A stretch of DNA of 64,000 nt from a virus: IMG/VR virus record IMGVR_UViG_3300049856_000265, positions 21,555 to 85,554 of that record. The stretch is one strand, 5' to 3'. Positions 9,009-16,748 of this stretch are shown in pieces; position 1 is the first letter of the stretch; every line of letters begins with the position of its first letter. The position numbers were made by a program, and so were the translations under genes. A model generated the notes under the pieces. It was given only the letters and a program-made list of their open reading frames with translations. It had not been told where the DNA came from and did not search any database.

Positions 9009-10316
9009 TTAGGCTTTCCACTTGCCTTTAATGATATTAATAAGTTGTCTTGCTCCATTTTCGTAAACTAAACAATGAGTCTGCATCCAAGAACTAGGAC
9101 CCTTATTGTAGTTTAGTTTAAGATAAGAACTAGTTCCCATAACGTAGGCTTGTCTAAGAATCTCAGGACTGTGAGTATGGCCACTTACGGAAGCCAGAAA
9201 AGCTAATTCAAGAGAAGAGGCAGAACCTCGGCTACCATTAGGCCCCAAGTGCCCATGCATACCGCATTCAATTTGCTTGGAACTAATCTTAAAAGAATCC
9301 TCAGATTGAAGAAACTTTACCTTACTAAGCTTTTGATATTTACTAATTCCATATTGCAAAGGATCCTTGCCCTGAGCTTTAGCAAAGGCCAACTCAAGCC
9401 CAACAATATGATTTTGTGTATCCCTAAGGTAATTGCCCTCATCTAACCATTTATCCAAAAATTCATCATGATTACTCTTAACCACTATTACTTGTTTCTT
9501 TGGATATTGCTGTAGATTTGCGAGTTCAATGGCAGTAGCTTGAAGTTCTCCAGCTAGACTATTTTGAGCACCTAGCATAGCTTTCATTAGTAATTTACGA
9601 TCAATATGATGATTAACTGAAATTCCATCAAAAAGATCATGCATGATTAGATAATCAGGTTTAAGTAGTTTGAGCATTTCTATAGTACAAGTTCGGACTA
9701 CAGGATCAGTATATCCAACATGCCAATCTCCAGGAATTAAGGCAGCAAGCTTAGCTTCTGAAGTTTTTCCACTAGGATGATACTCAATTCCAAGATCTAC
9801 GAAACTTCCAGTTTTAGAAGCCTGAACTTGTCGATAATGGTAAAGCTTAGAACTCGTTACTTCTACTACAATTGCTCCAATAACTAGATCTAGATTGGCC
9901 ACAATAGATCGTTTAGAAGTACCTTTAAAAGGTTTACAGCATGTTCCGGGAGTCATAACTACCCTGGGGAGATTGCTACTAGGAGACGCTATGGACTTTA
10001 GGCGCTGCTTAGGTGAACCATAGATAACACTTCGTTCGTTACCGTGAATTCGCCCAAGCCCTGAAATAGGATCAGGTTGATCTGGGCTAATCGGCAAAGT
10101 AGAAAGACTTAGATTATTGTTAAGCAAGACATCTCTACCAATTAAATTACCATAGTTTAAGATACTTTCGTCTATCTCAGCTTTTTTAAAAAGTGTAGGA
10201 GTACTTATAAATACAACTTCGGCATGCATTCTTTTGCTATAGTTTTTAATAGCTTCTAGAAATCCTACATGACCCTCACAACCTGGAACAATAGTAGTTA
10301 TAATATAGCGTTTCAT
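9009..10316 (-). CDS. Calcineurin-type metallophosphoesterase
   Basis: 435 residues. The conserved metal-ligand blocks appear in order: GDWH, HDLFDG, SNHDEF, GMHGHLG and SGHTHS. Unlike typical MPEs it has a 190-residue N-terminal extension. Phage proteins with this fold include exonucleases of the SbcD type and the T5 A1 protein linked to host DNA breakdown; I noted a loose likeness to A1 but cannot test it. It overlaps the HNH stop by 4 nt. Confidence 0.7.
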   Translation of the reverse strand: MKRYIITTIVPGCEGHVGFLEAIKNYSKRMHAEVVFISTPTLFKKAEIDESILNYGNLIGRDVLLNNNLSLSTLPISPDQPDPISGLGRIHGNERSVIYGSPKQRLKSIASPSSNLPRVVMTPGTCCKPFKGTSKRSIVANLDLVIGAIVVEVTSSKLYHYRQVQASKTGSFVDLGIEYHPSGKTSEAKLAALIPGDWHVGYTDPVVRTCTIEMLKLLKPDYLIMHDLFDGISVNHHIDRKLLMKAMLGAQNSLAGELQATAIELANLQQYPKKQVIVVKSNHDEFLDKWLDEGNYLRDTQNHIVGLELAFAKAQGKDPLQYGISKYQKLSKVKFLQSEDSFKISSKQIECGMHGHLGPNGSRGSASSLELAFLASVSGHTHSPEILRQAYVMGTSSYLKLNYNKGPSSWMQTHCLVYENGARQLINIIKGKWKA

Positions 10317-10744
10317 TTTAGTCTCTTTCTTGTAATAGAGGATCTTCGACTATTTTCGGACATAGTTACCCATTCCATATTACTAAGTTTGTAGCCTTCA
10401 TCTGGATTAATCCTGTCAACAGATGGGGCCAACTTTCGATCATAGTTATTACAAATATATTGATTATATAAGAATACAAAGGAGGGGTGTTTTTCTGCCC
10501 AATCATAAAAGGTTTCTTTAGGAAGAAGCGATTTTCCTTCATAAAGATGATATTTCTTTTTTTGAATACCTTCTACTCTAGATTTCATATTACGATAAAG
10601 TCGCATAAGAAACCCTTTAGGTGTTTTTTCATATTCTTTATCTTTATTTGGATTAAGTGCTCTAGCCCGTTTATGATTATGAGGGCCGCAGAGCCCGTGA
10701 GAATGTGTCTTTTTACTACAACCTCGCTTTGAGCATATTCCCAT
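10313..10744 (-). CDS. HNH homing endonuclease with zinc-finger N-terminus
   Basis: 143 residues. The N-terminus has a Cys/His cluster (CSKRGCSKKTHSHGLCGPH). The C-terminal half carries the HNH-like core SVDRINPDEGYKLSNMEWVT followed by EN. It is free-standing between the subtilase and metallophosphoesterase genes, joined by a 1-nt gap and a 4-nt overlap, as expected for a mobile endonuclease settled in an operon. Confidence 0.75.
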   Translation of the reverse strand: MGICSKRGCSKKTHSHGLCGPHNHKRARALNPNKDKEYEKTPKGFLMRLYRNMKSRVEGIQKKKYHLYEGKSLLPKETFYDWAEKHPSFVFLYNQYICNNYDRKLAPSVDRINPDEGYKLSNMEWVTMSENSRRSSITRKRLK

Positions 10745-10745
10745 A

Positions 10746-11468
10746 TTACTTAGTTCCTAGTAAAGAAGCTGTGACATTAGCCGTAGCTTGGGAGCTGCCG
10801 CTAAGACAAACTCCAAACATACCACATTGGTTCTTACCTAACGCATAATCAGTAACTGGACCTTTAAAGTTGGATAAAGCAAGATCGCTAGCCGCCGCTA
10901 CATGGAAGTTTTTATTGTGCATTTCATAGCAAGCTGGATAGGTATAGCAGGATAGTGAAAGGTTATGTGCACTATTCCCCGCAGCTACTACAATTTTAGC
11001 ACCATTATAAAGAAGAACGTCCATGGCTAGGCGTTCAGCTCCAGAATAACTGCCATCTACCAGACTCATATTAACAATGCTTGGATTCATCTTTAAAAGA
11101 ATGCGCATATATTCCAGCACTCGTGTGTTATAATTATGAGTTTCTGCATAACTCCTGTTTTCAGCATCATCATGGTACCATTTAATCATAGCTAAGCAGT
11201 GGGTTTTATTATTCATCTTTGAAGCAATAATCCCCAATATATTTGTTCCATGACCATTTACGTCTTGTATACCTTGGCCTGTAACATCAAATTGAAGACC
11301 TTTACAAAGGTATGGTTGAATCTTTTTATTATGGACAGGAAGTCCCGTATCAACAACTGCAACTACTTTACGCGTTTCTACAGGTTCTGCACCAAAGCAT
11401 TGAAAAGCAAAACTAATCAAAAGAAGAAGCAAGAATTCCCTATAGAAGTCTTTAAAGAACTGTTTCAT
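10746..11468 (-). CDS. Secreted subtilisin-like serine protease
   Basis: 240 residues from ATG 11468, preceded by a GAGG ribosome site; a GTG at 11474 is the alternative. A basic-hydrophobic signal peptide (about 8-27) is followed by the S8 triad: Asp about 40 (AVVDTGLP), His about 73 (NGHGTN) and Ser about 226 (SGSSQAT). Export would place it in the periplasm. Secreted subtilases are unusual in phages. Its own promoter (11485-11513) carries the AGTTACTC spacer element. Confidence 0.8.
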   Translation of the reverse strand: MKQFFKDFYREFLLLLLISFAFQCFGAEPVETRKVVAVVDTGLPVHNKKIQPYLCKGLQFDVTGQGIQDVNGHGTNILGIIASKMNNKTHCLAMIKWYHDDAENRSYAETHNYNTRVLEYMRILLKMNPSIVNMSLVDGSYSGAERLAMDVLLYNGAKIVVAAGNSAHNLSLSCYTYPACYEMHNKNFHVAAASDLALSNFKGPVTDYALGKNQCGMFGVCLSGSSQATANVTASLLGTK

Positions 11469-11484
11469 AGGCACCTCTACTGTC

Positions 11485-11513
11485 AGATTATTCTATTGAG
11501 TAACTTTTGGCAA
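11485..11513 (-). promoter_or_regulatory. Promoter of the subtilase gene with spacer operator
   Basis: On the minus strand TTGCCA (11508-11513), a 17-bp spacer and TAATCT (11485-11490) form a sigma70-like promoter. The spacer contains AGTTACTC. It overlaps the 3' end of the upstream gene and would start RNA about 10 nt before the ATG. Confidence 0.6.
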
Positions 11514-11931
11514 GTACAATATTATAACTATGTAGATTAAATGGTACAGAATAACTAAAGATCCATCGTTTAAATCCAAGACTAGCTGAATAGACTTTAT
11601 TTAAAGTATCCACATTGTTATTAATAGAATAGGCATCTACTGTCATATTAGAATAGAAGATACCCTTTTGAAGCTGCATGCCTAAATAAGCAGAAAATAG
11701 AGCACTAGGTTTAATAGTAGTTGTGGTATTCTTAGCAAAGTCTATTAAACCAGTGGCTTGTTTAGTTTGGACATTGTTCTGTTTAGCCGTTTCAATAAAA
11801 CGATTAATATTATGGAGGATCAGTTGCTTTTTAAAAACAGCAAGATTATTACTAGGCCTAGGAGGAACTTGGATAAGTTGCCCATAGGCTATAAAAGGAA
11901 AGCATACCAATAGGATTAGTATGCGTCGCAT
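11488..11931 (-). CDS. Secreted hypothetical protein
   Basis: 147 residues with a clear signal peptide (MRRILILLVCFPFIAYG). The mature part is Asn/Thr-rich and not recognised. Its neighbour downstream is a secreted protease, so a joint envelope role is possible. It starts 2 nt after the RecA-like stop. Confidence 0.65.
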   Translation of the reverse strand: MRRILILLVCFPFIAYGQLIQVPPRPSNNLAVFKKQLILHNINRFIETAKQNNVQTKQATGLIDFAKNTTTTIKPSALFSAYLGMQLQKGIFYSNMTVDAYSINNNVDTLNKVYSASLGFKRWIFSYSVPFNLHSYNIVLAKSYSIE

Positions 11932-11933
11932 GG

Positions 11934-12860
11934 CTATTCTAGGACTTCCCCATCATCCGTCATGAAAACACCCCAGTTAGCTTTATTTTCATTCTTATAA
12001 TCATTGATCGCGCCAGGCTCATTAGCAATAATAGAATTAGGAGTAATTACAAAAACACCTTCATTTGAAATACCATTGATGTGATTCTTCTCTACCGCAA
12101 GTTTGGATACTAATCCAAAAGTAATATCAATACCGTCTTTAACTGCCTTGAGCATCTTAGTTTTACGAACTTTAATCACAAGACTTGAGGCATAGTAAAT
12201 GCCATCGCCGCCATAGGGCGTGTCGGTTGTAGGACCTCCTGGGAAGGCTGGAGGCGTTTTATAGGAATGGTTAACGAAAACTAAACCTGCGTTAAACTTG
12301 CTATTAACTTTACGAGTGTTGTTGATCTTATGGCTCATAATCCGCATACGTTCTCGGATCACCTTGGCCGCCTTCATCATAGCACCACCAAGCTCGGAAG
12401 TACCATCGTCATTAATCGTAACGGAATCGCGGCTAAGAGTATTACCAATAGAATCCACGATCAAAAGGATATCAGAAAGAAGTTCACCAGAAGCTTGATC
12501 TGAAACGTATTTATCAAGTTTACCAAAAAGATCTTCAAGATATTCAGCATCATCCAAGATAACATTATCAAGATCAATACCCATACTCTTCATCCGAGAA
12601 TGATCGACTTTACCTTCGGTAGTAATGAATACTGGAATAACCCCTACCGCTTGGGCTTCTTTAGCCAAGTAATATGCTAGACTCGACTTGCCGCCATTGG
12701 ATGGTCCGTAGAGTTGTACGACATGGCCAAGGGGTAAACCTTGGAGTCCTGAGATGGCTTGAAGAGCTGGTGTAATAGGAATGATTTTATCTTCTTTAAA
12801 AGGAACGCTAGCAACCTTAATAGATTCTTTATACTTTGATAGATCAAACTTTTTAGCCAT
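11934..12860 (-). CDS. RecA/UvsX-like recombinase
   Basis: 308 residues. Walker A at residues 52-60 (GPSNGGKSS), a Walker B strand (ILLIVDSIG, about 130-138) and a downstream FNAGLVFVNHS segment fit the RecA-fold strand-exchange ATPases of phages (UvsX/Sak4 class). It would pair with the Erf annealing protein and the RuvC-like resolvase. It follows a 59-residue membrane micro-gene by 1 nt and shares its leaderless promoter. The exact subfamily is not settled. Confidence 0.8.
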   Translation of the reverse strand: MAKKFDLSKYKESIKVASVPFKEDKIIPITPALQAISGLQGLPLGHVVQLYGPSNGGKSSLAYYLAKEAQAVGVIPVFITTEGKVDHSRMKSMGIDLDNVILDDAEYLEDLFGKLDKYVSDQASGELLSDILLIVDSIGNTLSRDSVTINDDGTSELGGAMMKAAKVIRERMRIMSHKINNTRKVNSKFNAGLVFVNHSYKTPPAFPGGPTTDTPYGGDGIYYASSLVIKVRKTKMLKAVKDGIDITFGLVSKLAVEKNHINGISNEGVFVITPNSIIANEPGAINDYKNENKANWGVFMTDDGEVLE

Positions 12861-12861
12861 G

Positions 12862-13041
12862 TTACTCCTTGTTACAAGCTGAAATTAGCTGTGTACATTG
12901 AAACTTAATATAATCAAGTTCGCTTTCAAAATAGCGTTCTTGTTGTGCTAGTTTATTATGGGATTGATATAATTTGTTTACTAAATAAACATTGCCTAGG
13001 ATGCTAAAAAAGAGCAACCCTTTAAGTATATTAAGCTTCAT
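12862..13041 (-). CDS. Small membrane protein heading the recA operon
   Basis: 59 residues: a hydrophobic N-terminal helix (ILKGLLFFSILGNVYLV), then a charged helix. The stop lies 1 nt before the RecA-like ATG and contributes its ribosome site (AAGGAG). A promoter at 13049-13077 places the transcript start at or beside the ATG, so this is likely leaderless. Confidence 0.7.
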   Translation of the reverse strand: MKLNILKGLLFFSILGNVYLVNKLYQSHNKLAQQERYFESELDYIKFQCTQLISACNKE

Positions 13042-13048
13042 AACTTTA

Positions 13049-13077
13049 AGTATACCAAAGAGTAACTAAGCTGTCTA
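13049..13077 (-). promoter_or_regulatory. Leaderless-type promoter for the leftward 5.5-13 kb operon
   Basis: Minus strand: TAGACA (13072-13077), 17 bp, TATACT (13049-13054), then 7 nt to the ATG at 13041. The spacer carries AGTTACTC. Confidence 0.7.
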
Positions 13078-13082
13078 CTAAA

Positions 13083-13089
13083 ACAAATA
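13083..13089 (+). repeat. AACAAATA element, copy 1
   Basis: ACAAATA preceded by AA, in the divergent gap upstream of the RNR operon. It is one of eight intergenic copies on the + strand. Confidence 0.5.
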
Positions 13090-13102
13090 ATGTATAAGAA
13101 TC

Positions 13103-13131
13103 TTGAATTAAACCTTTGCGTCTGTTAGCCT
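13103..13131 (+). promoter_or_regulatory. Promoter for the RNR operon
   Basis: TTGAAT (13103-13108), 17 bp, TAGCCT (13126-13131). The expected start leaves a leader of about 36 nt containing the GGAGC ribosome site. With the opposing promoter at 13049-13077 it makes the 13042-13173 gap a divergent control region. Confidence 0.55.
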
Positions 13132-13173
13132 GAAAAGGTAATCAAACGTTATAATTAAAACTGGAGCAAGCTA

Positions 13174-14133
13174 ATGCTTTTTAGGCCACGGGCGTCCTTT
13201 ACGCCATTCGAGTATCCGCAACTATTTGAATATTTTACAAAACAAAATCAAGCACATTGGCTTTGGACCGAAGTTTCCTTGGCTGGAGATATCGCTGATT
13301 GGAATTCCAAGCTTACTGAAACTGAAAAGAATGTAGTAACTGGTATTCTTAAAGGTTTTACGCATGTCGAAACTTTAGTGGGAGAATATTGGGGCAACCG
13401 AGTATTCAAATGGTTCCCAAAGCCTGAGATTAAAGCTATGTGTTCTGCGTTTTCCAACATGGAAGCGGTACATGCAAAAGCATATAACTATCTAGCTGAG
13501 AGTTTAGGCTTAACTGAGTTCGAGGCTTATGCCAATGAACCTGCCGCCAAAGCTAAAATCGATCATATTTTGGATACGAATGGCAAGTCGCGTCCAGCCA
13601 TTGCCAAGTCCTTAGCAGTGTTTAGTGGCTTTACTGAAGGCGTAAACCTTTTTAGTAGTTTTGCCGTCCTTCTAAACTTCAGCCGTTTTAATAAACTTAA
13701 AGGGGTCGGGCAAATCATTAGCTGGTCTATTCGAGACGAGTCATTACATTCGGAAGCCGGGTGCTGGCTATTTAGAATGCTAATCCAAGAGAATCCAGAT
13801 ATCTTAACTGAGGAGTTCAAGAAGGAAATCTATGAAGCTGCACGTTTGACAGTAAAGCTTGAAGATGACTTTATCGACATGGTATTTAAGACTGGATCTA
13901 TTGAAGGTTTAGATCCGGTAGACCTTAAGCAGTATATCCGTTATCGAACTAATGCTAAGTTATCTGACCTAGGTTTTAAAAGCAATTGGAAGCAATTGGA
14001 TAAAGCTGCGGTGGACCGTATTACTAGCTGGTTTGATATTTTAAGCTCAGGTCAAATCTTGACCGACTTCTTTGCATTAAAAAGTTCAGAGTATTCTAAA
14101 GGCCATGTAAATTGGGATGAGGTTTTTAAATGA
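13174..14133 (+). CDS. nrdB: Ribonucleotide reductase class I, beta subunit
   Basis: 319 residues. It holds the dimetal-radical cofactor for dNTP synthesis with the alpha subunit encoded next. Candidate ligands read in order: E66 (HVETLVGEYW), E97 and H100 (MEAVHAKAY), E155 (FTEGVNLF), E189 and H192 (RDESLHSE). Y104 lies four residues after H100, where the radical tyrosine is expected. The first ligand appears to be Glu rather than the usual Asp, a subclass feature worth checking. It overlaps nrdA by 4 nt (ATGA). Confidence 0.9.
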   Translation: MLFRPRASFTPFEYPQLFEYFTKQNQAHWLWTEVSLAGDIADWNSKLTETEKNVVTGILKGFTHVETLVGEYWGNRVFKWFPKPEIKAMCSAFSNMEAVHAKAYNYLAESLGLTEFEAYANEPAAKAKIDHILDTNGKSRPAIAKSLAVFSGFTEGVNLFSSFAVLLNFSRFNKLKGVGQIISWSIRDESLHSEAGCWLFRMLIQENPDILTEEFKKEIYEAARLTVKLEDDFIDMVFKTGSIEGLDPVDLKQYIRYRTNAKLSDLGFKSNWKQLDKAAVDRITSWFDILSSGQILTDFFALKSSEYSKGHVNWDEVFK

Positions 14134-15815
14134 TTAAAGGGATTGATTATCCAAATTGGATGGATGAATCACAAGGACTTAAAACTTTACAAAATGGTTA
14201 TCTACTTGAAGGCGAAACGGTAAAGCAAGCTTGGGAACGGGTTAGTAATGCCGCAGCTAAGCAGCTAGGAAAGCCTGAACTAGCTCCTAAGTTCTTTGAC
14301 ATCATTTGGAAAGGTTGGCTTGGACTTGCAAGCCCTGTTTGTTCGAATCTTGGATCAGAGCGTGGTCTTCCTATTTCCTGCTATTCTGTCCACATTCCAG
14401 ATAGCATTGACGGCATTTATAAAACATTACATGAACAAGCTTCTCTTTCTAAGCAAGGTGGCGGCGTTGGAATATATGCTGGCGATATCCGCGCTCGGGG
14501 TATTCCTATTAAGAACGGAGCAAATGGCCATAGTGAAGGCGTAGTTCCTTGGATGAAGATCTTCGATGTTAGTACTATTGCTACTTCGCAAGGATCAGTA
14601 CGCCGGGGTGCTTCAGCAGTATATCTTCCAATCGACCATGGGGACATTAAAGAGTTCCTGCGCATTAGGCGGCCTGAAGGCGACGTGAATCGCCAATGCT
14701 TGAATCTTCATCAAGGAGTTTGCATTACAGATGAGTTTATGCATAAAGCTTTAGGCGGCGATAAACCTGCTCAAGAACTACTTCTTGAAGTTTATAAAAC
14801 GCGGCTAGAAACGGGCGAACCCTACATCTTCTTTACAGACAATATTAATAAGGCTAATCCAGAATGCTACAAGGATAAAGGATTGCATGTAAGTACGAGT
14901 AACATCTGTTCTGAAATTGTACTCCATACAGATAATGATCATAGTTTTGTATGCTGTCTTAGTTCTATGAACTTAACTAAATGGGATGAATGGAAAGATA
15001 CGGATGCCGTTTATCTAGCTACTTGGTTCTTGGATGCCGTGATGTCAGAGTTTATTGAAAAAGCTAAGACAATCCCTGGTTTTGAGCGATCTGTGCGCTT
15101 TGCTGAGAAGAGCCGCGCTTTGGGTTTAGGCGTCCTAGGATGGCACAGCTTGCTTCAATCTGAAGGTACGGCCTTTGACTCATTCCGAGCTAAACTTCTC
15201 AATAGAGCGGTGTTTAGCCGCCTTAAAAGCGAAACGGAAAGGGCTACGAAGGACTTGGCGGTAGAGTACGGTGAACCAGAATGGTGTGTAGGGCACGGTC
15301 GGCGTAATACTCATTTGATGGCCTTAGCTCCTACGGTAAGCAATGCCACGATCTGCGGCAATGTAAGCCCTAGTATCGAACCTTGGGTAGCCAATGCTTT
15401 TGCTAAGAAAACAGCTAAGGGCGTCTTCATCCAGCATAATCAACAATTAAAGCTTAAACTAGCTGAATTAGGCCAAGATAGTGACGAAGTTTGGAAGTCT
15501 ATTGTAAATCATGAAGGATCCGTTCAGCATCTAGACTTTTTGGATAGTAATACTAAAGATGTATTTAAAACGGCTTTTGAAATTGATCAAAGAGCTATAG
15601 TTGAGCAGGCTTGTGAACGTCAGCAGTTTATAGATCAAGCTCAAAGTCTTAATCTATTCTTTAGTAGCTCAGTGGATCCTAAGTATTTTCATTCCGTCCA
15701 TGTTCAAGCCTGGAAAGGTGAACTAAAAACACTATACTATGTTCGTAGTTCTAGTGTTCTTAAAGCTGATCTTTCAAGTCGTGAAGATTCAAAATGTGAG
15801 GCTTGCGAAGCTTAA
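14130..15815 (+). CDS. nrdA: Ribonucleotide reductase class I, alpha subunit
   Basis: 561 residues, short because no N-terminal ATP-cone is present, so adenine-nucleotide activity control is probably lost. Catalytic residues are visible: C84 (PISCYS), N258/C260/E262 (SNICSE) and C275/C276 (VCCLSS). The C-terminal relay pair C556/C559 ends the protein (CEACEA). Joined to nrdB by a 4-nt overlap. An HNH gene follows 17 nt later, but the nrdA frame is intact. Confidence 0.9.
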   Translation: MIKGIDYPNWMDESQGLKTLQNGYLLEGETVKQAWERVSNAAAKQLGKPELAPKFFDIIWKGWLGLASPVCSNLGSERGLPISCYSVHIPDSIDGIYKTLHEQASLSKQGGGVGIYAGDIRARGIPIKNGANGHSEGVVPWMKIFDVSTIATSQGSVRRGASAVYLPIDHGDIKEFLRIRRPEGDVNRQCLNLHQGVCITDEFMHKALGGDKPAQELLLEVYKTRLETGEPYIFFTDNINKANPECYKDKGLHVSTSNICSEIVLHTDNDHSFVCCLSSMNLTKWDEWKDTDAVYLATWFLDAVMSEFIEKAKTIPGFERSVRFAEKSRALGLGVLGWHSLLQSEGTAFDSFRAKLLNRAVFSRLKSETERATKDLAVEYGEPEWCVGHGRRNTHLMALAPTVSNATICGNVSPSIEPWVANAFAKKTAKGVFIQHNQQLKLKLAELGQDSDEVWKSIVNHEGSVQHLDFLDSNTKDVFKTAFEIDQRAIVEQACERQQFIDQAQSLNLFFSSSVDPKYFHSVHVQAWKGELKTLYYVRSSSVLKADLSSREDSKCEACEA

Positions 15816-15820
15816 TTTAA

Positions 15821-15827
15821 ACAAATA
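15821..15827 (+). repeat. AACAAATA element, copy 2
   Basis: ACAAATA lies 12 nt before the HNH ATG (15833). No Shine-Dalgarno sequence lies between them. Confidence 0.55.
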
Positions 15828-15832
15828 TATGT

Positions 15833-16462
15833 ATGAAGTTGAAATGCAATAAATGTAAAATAGAAAAACCGCTAACCATTGAATTCTTTAAAAAAGGTAA
15901 AACTAATAAGTACGGCTTTGCGCCTCAGTGTAAACTCTGTTTAAACGCTTATCAAAAAGCACATAGAACTAAAAATAAAACGACAGTAAATGCTAAGCGT
16001 CAAGAGCATTATAAAAAAATACCTGATAAAGTAAGAACTTGGGATCAAAAATCAAAAGCTAATCGCAAAAAACGAATGCAAAATGATTCAGAATATGCAG
16101 CTTTTATTCGGAAACAGAATCTGGATCGTAGAAATAAACGGTTTAAAAATGAACCTAGTTATAAAATAGGGCATGCTCTTAGAACACGCATTAGGAAAGT
16201 TCTTAAAAATAGTAAAAAAGTAGGATCAGCGGTTAAATATTTAGGATGTTCTTTAAATGAGCTTAAGCACCGTATAGAATCCCTATGGCAACCTGGTATG
16301 ACTTGGGAAAACTATACAATAGACGGTTGGCATATTGATCATATCAAACCACTATCTTCATTTAATCTAGAAGATCTAGAACAGTTTAAACAAGCTTGCC
16401 ATTATACTAATTTACAGCCCCTATGGGCTAAAGACAATTTAAGTAAATCTGATAAAGTTTGA
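15833..16462 (+). CDS. HNH homing endonuclease
   Basis: 209 residues. An N-terminal zinc finger (CNKCKIEKP ... CKLCLNAY) is followed by a basic linker and a C-terminal HNH core (WHIDHIKPLSSF ... NLQPLWAKDNLSKSDK). It sits directly after nrdA, a gene often invaded by homing endonucleases in phages. It lacks a ribosome site and instead follows an AACAAATA element. A structured RNA follows 33 nt downstream. Confidence 0.85.
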   Translation: MKLKCNKCKIEKPLTIEFFKKGKTNKYGFAPQCKLCLNAYQKAHRTKNKTTVNAKRQEHYKKIPDKVRTWDQKSKANRKKRMQNDSEYAAFIRKQNLDRRNKRFKNEPSYKIGHALRTRIRKVLKNSKKVGSAVKYLGCSLNELKHRIESLWQPGMTWENYTIDGWHIDHIKPLSSFNLEDLEQFKQACHYTNLQPLWAKDNLSKSDKV

Positions 16463-16494
16463 CAAGCTTGCGAAGCCTGAGTATACTGAAAGAG

Positions 16495-16677
16495 TAGTAG
16501 CGGCGTGGAAAGCTGGGATATTCCGGATACGGTAAAGTCCCTGGAGACACGCAAAGCAACTTGGGGCGCTTATCGTTAAAAGGACCCAAATCGGACGCAG
16601 TAAAGCGGGACAGGCAGACCATCCGATCTTCCTCCGCATCAGTTTTCGAATAGCCAGACTCGCGACTGGCCTACTAC
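16495..16677 (+). ncRNA. Structured RNA A, paralogue of RNA B
   Basis: A non-coding stretch with a closed multi-branch fold. GTAGTAG (16495-16501) pairs with CTACTAC (16671-16677). Inside, GGCGTGGAAAGCTG (16502-16515) and CTGGAGACACGCAA (16541-16554) pair through GCGTG/CACGC around a variable hairpin. A last hairpin GCCAG-ACTCGCGA-CTGGC (16653-16670) abuts the closing strand. RNA B repeats this order with the same core words but a different closing stem. I match it to no known class. Confidence 0.7.
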
Positions 16678-16689
16678 ATGTTTTGATAA

Positions 16690-16723
16690 ACAAATAAGTA
16701 TTGTAGGGATTCAGTTAGAATCC
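16690..16723 (+). promoter_or_regulatory. AACAAATA element (copy 3) and hairpin before nadM
   Basis: ACAAATA (16690-16696) is followed by a perfect GGATTC-AGTTA-GAATCC hairpin (16707-16723). The nadM ribosome site (TAGGAG) follows. Confidence 0.5.
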
Positions 16724-16748
16724 TGAATTTAAAACTTAGGAGATAAGT

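Noticed and set aside
11236-11243. AACAAATA on the minus strand
   Set aside because: It encodes the GTNILG segment after the catalytic His of the subtilase, so it is explained by coding.
16463-16748. Group I intron at the nrdA-HNH junction
   Set aside because: nrdA and the HNH gene are both intact and no P7-type core was found; the paralogue RNA B is not near a split gene.
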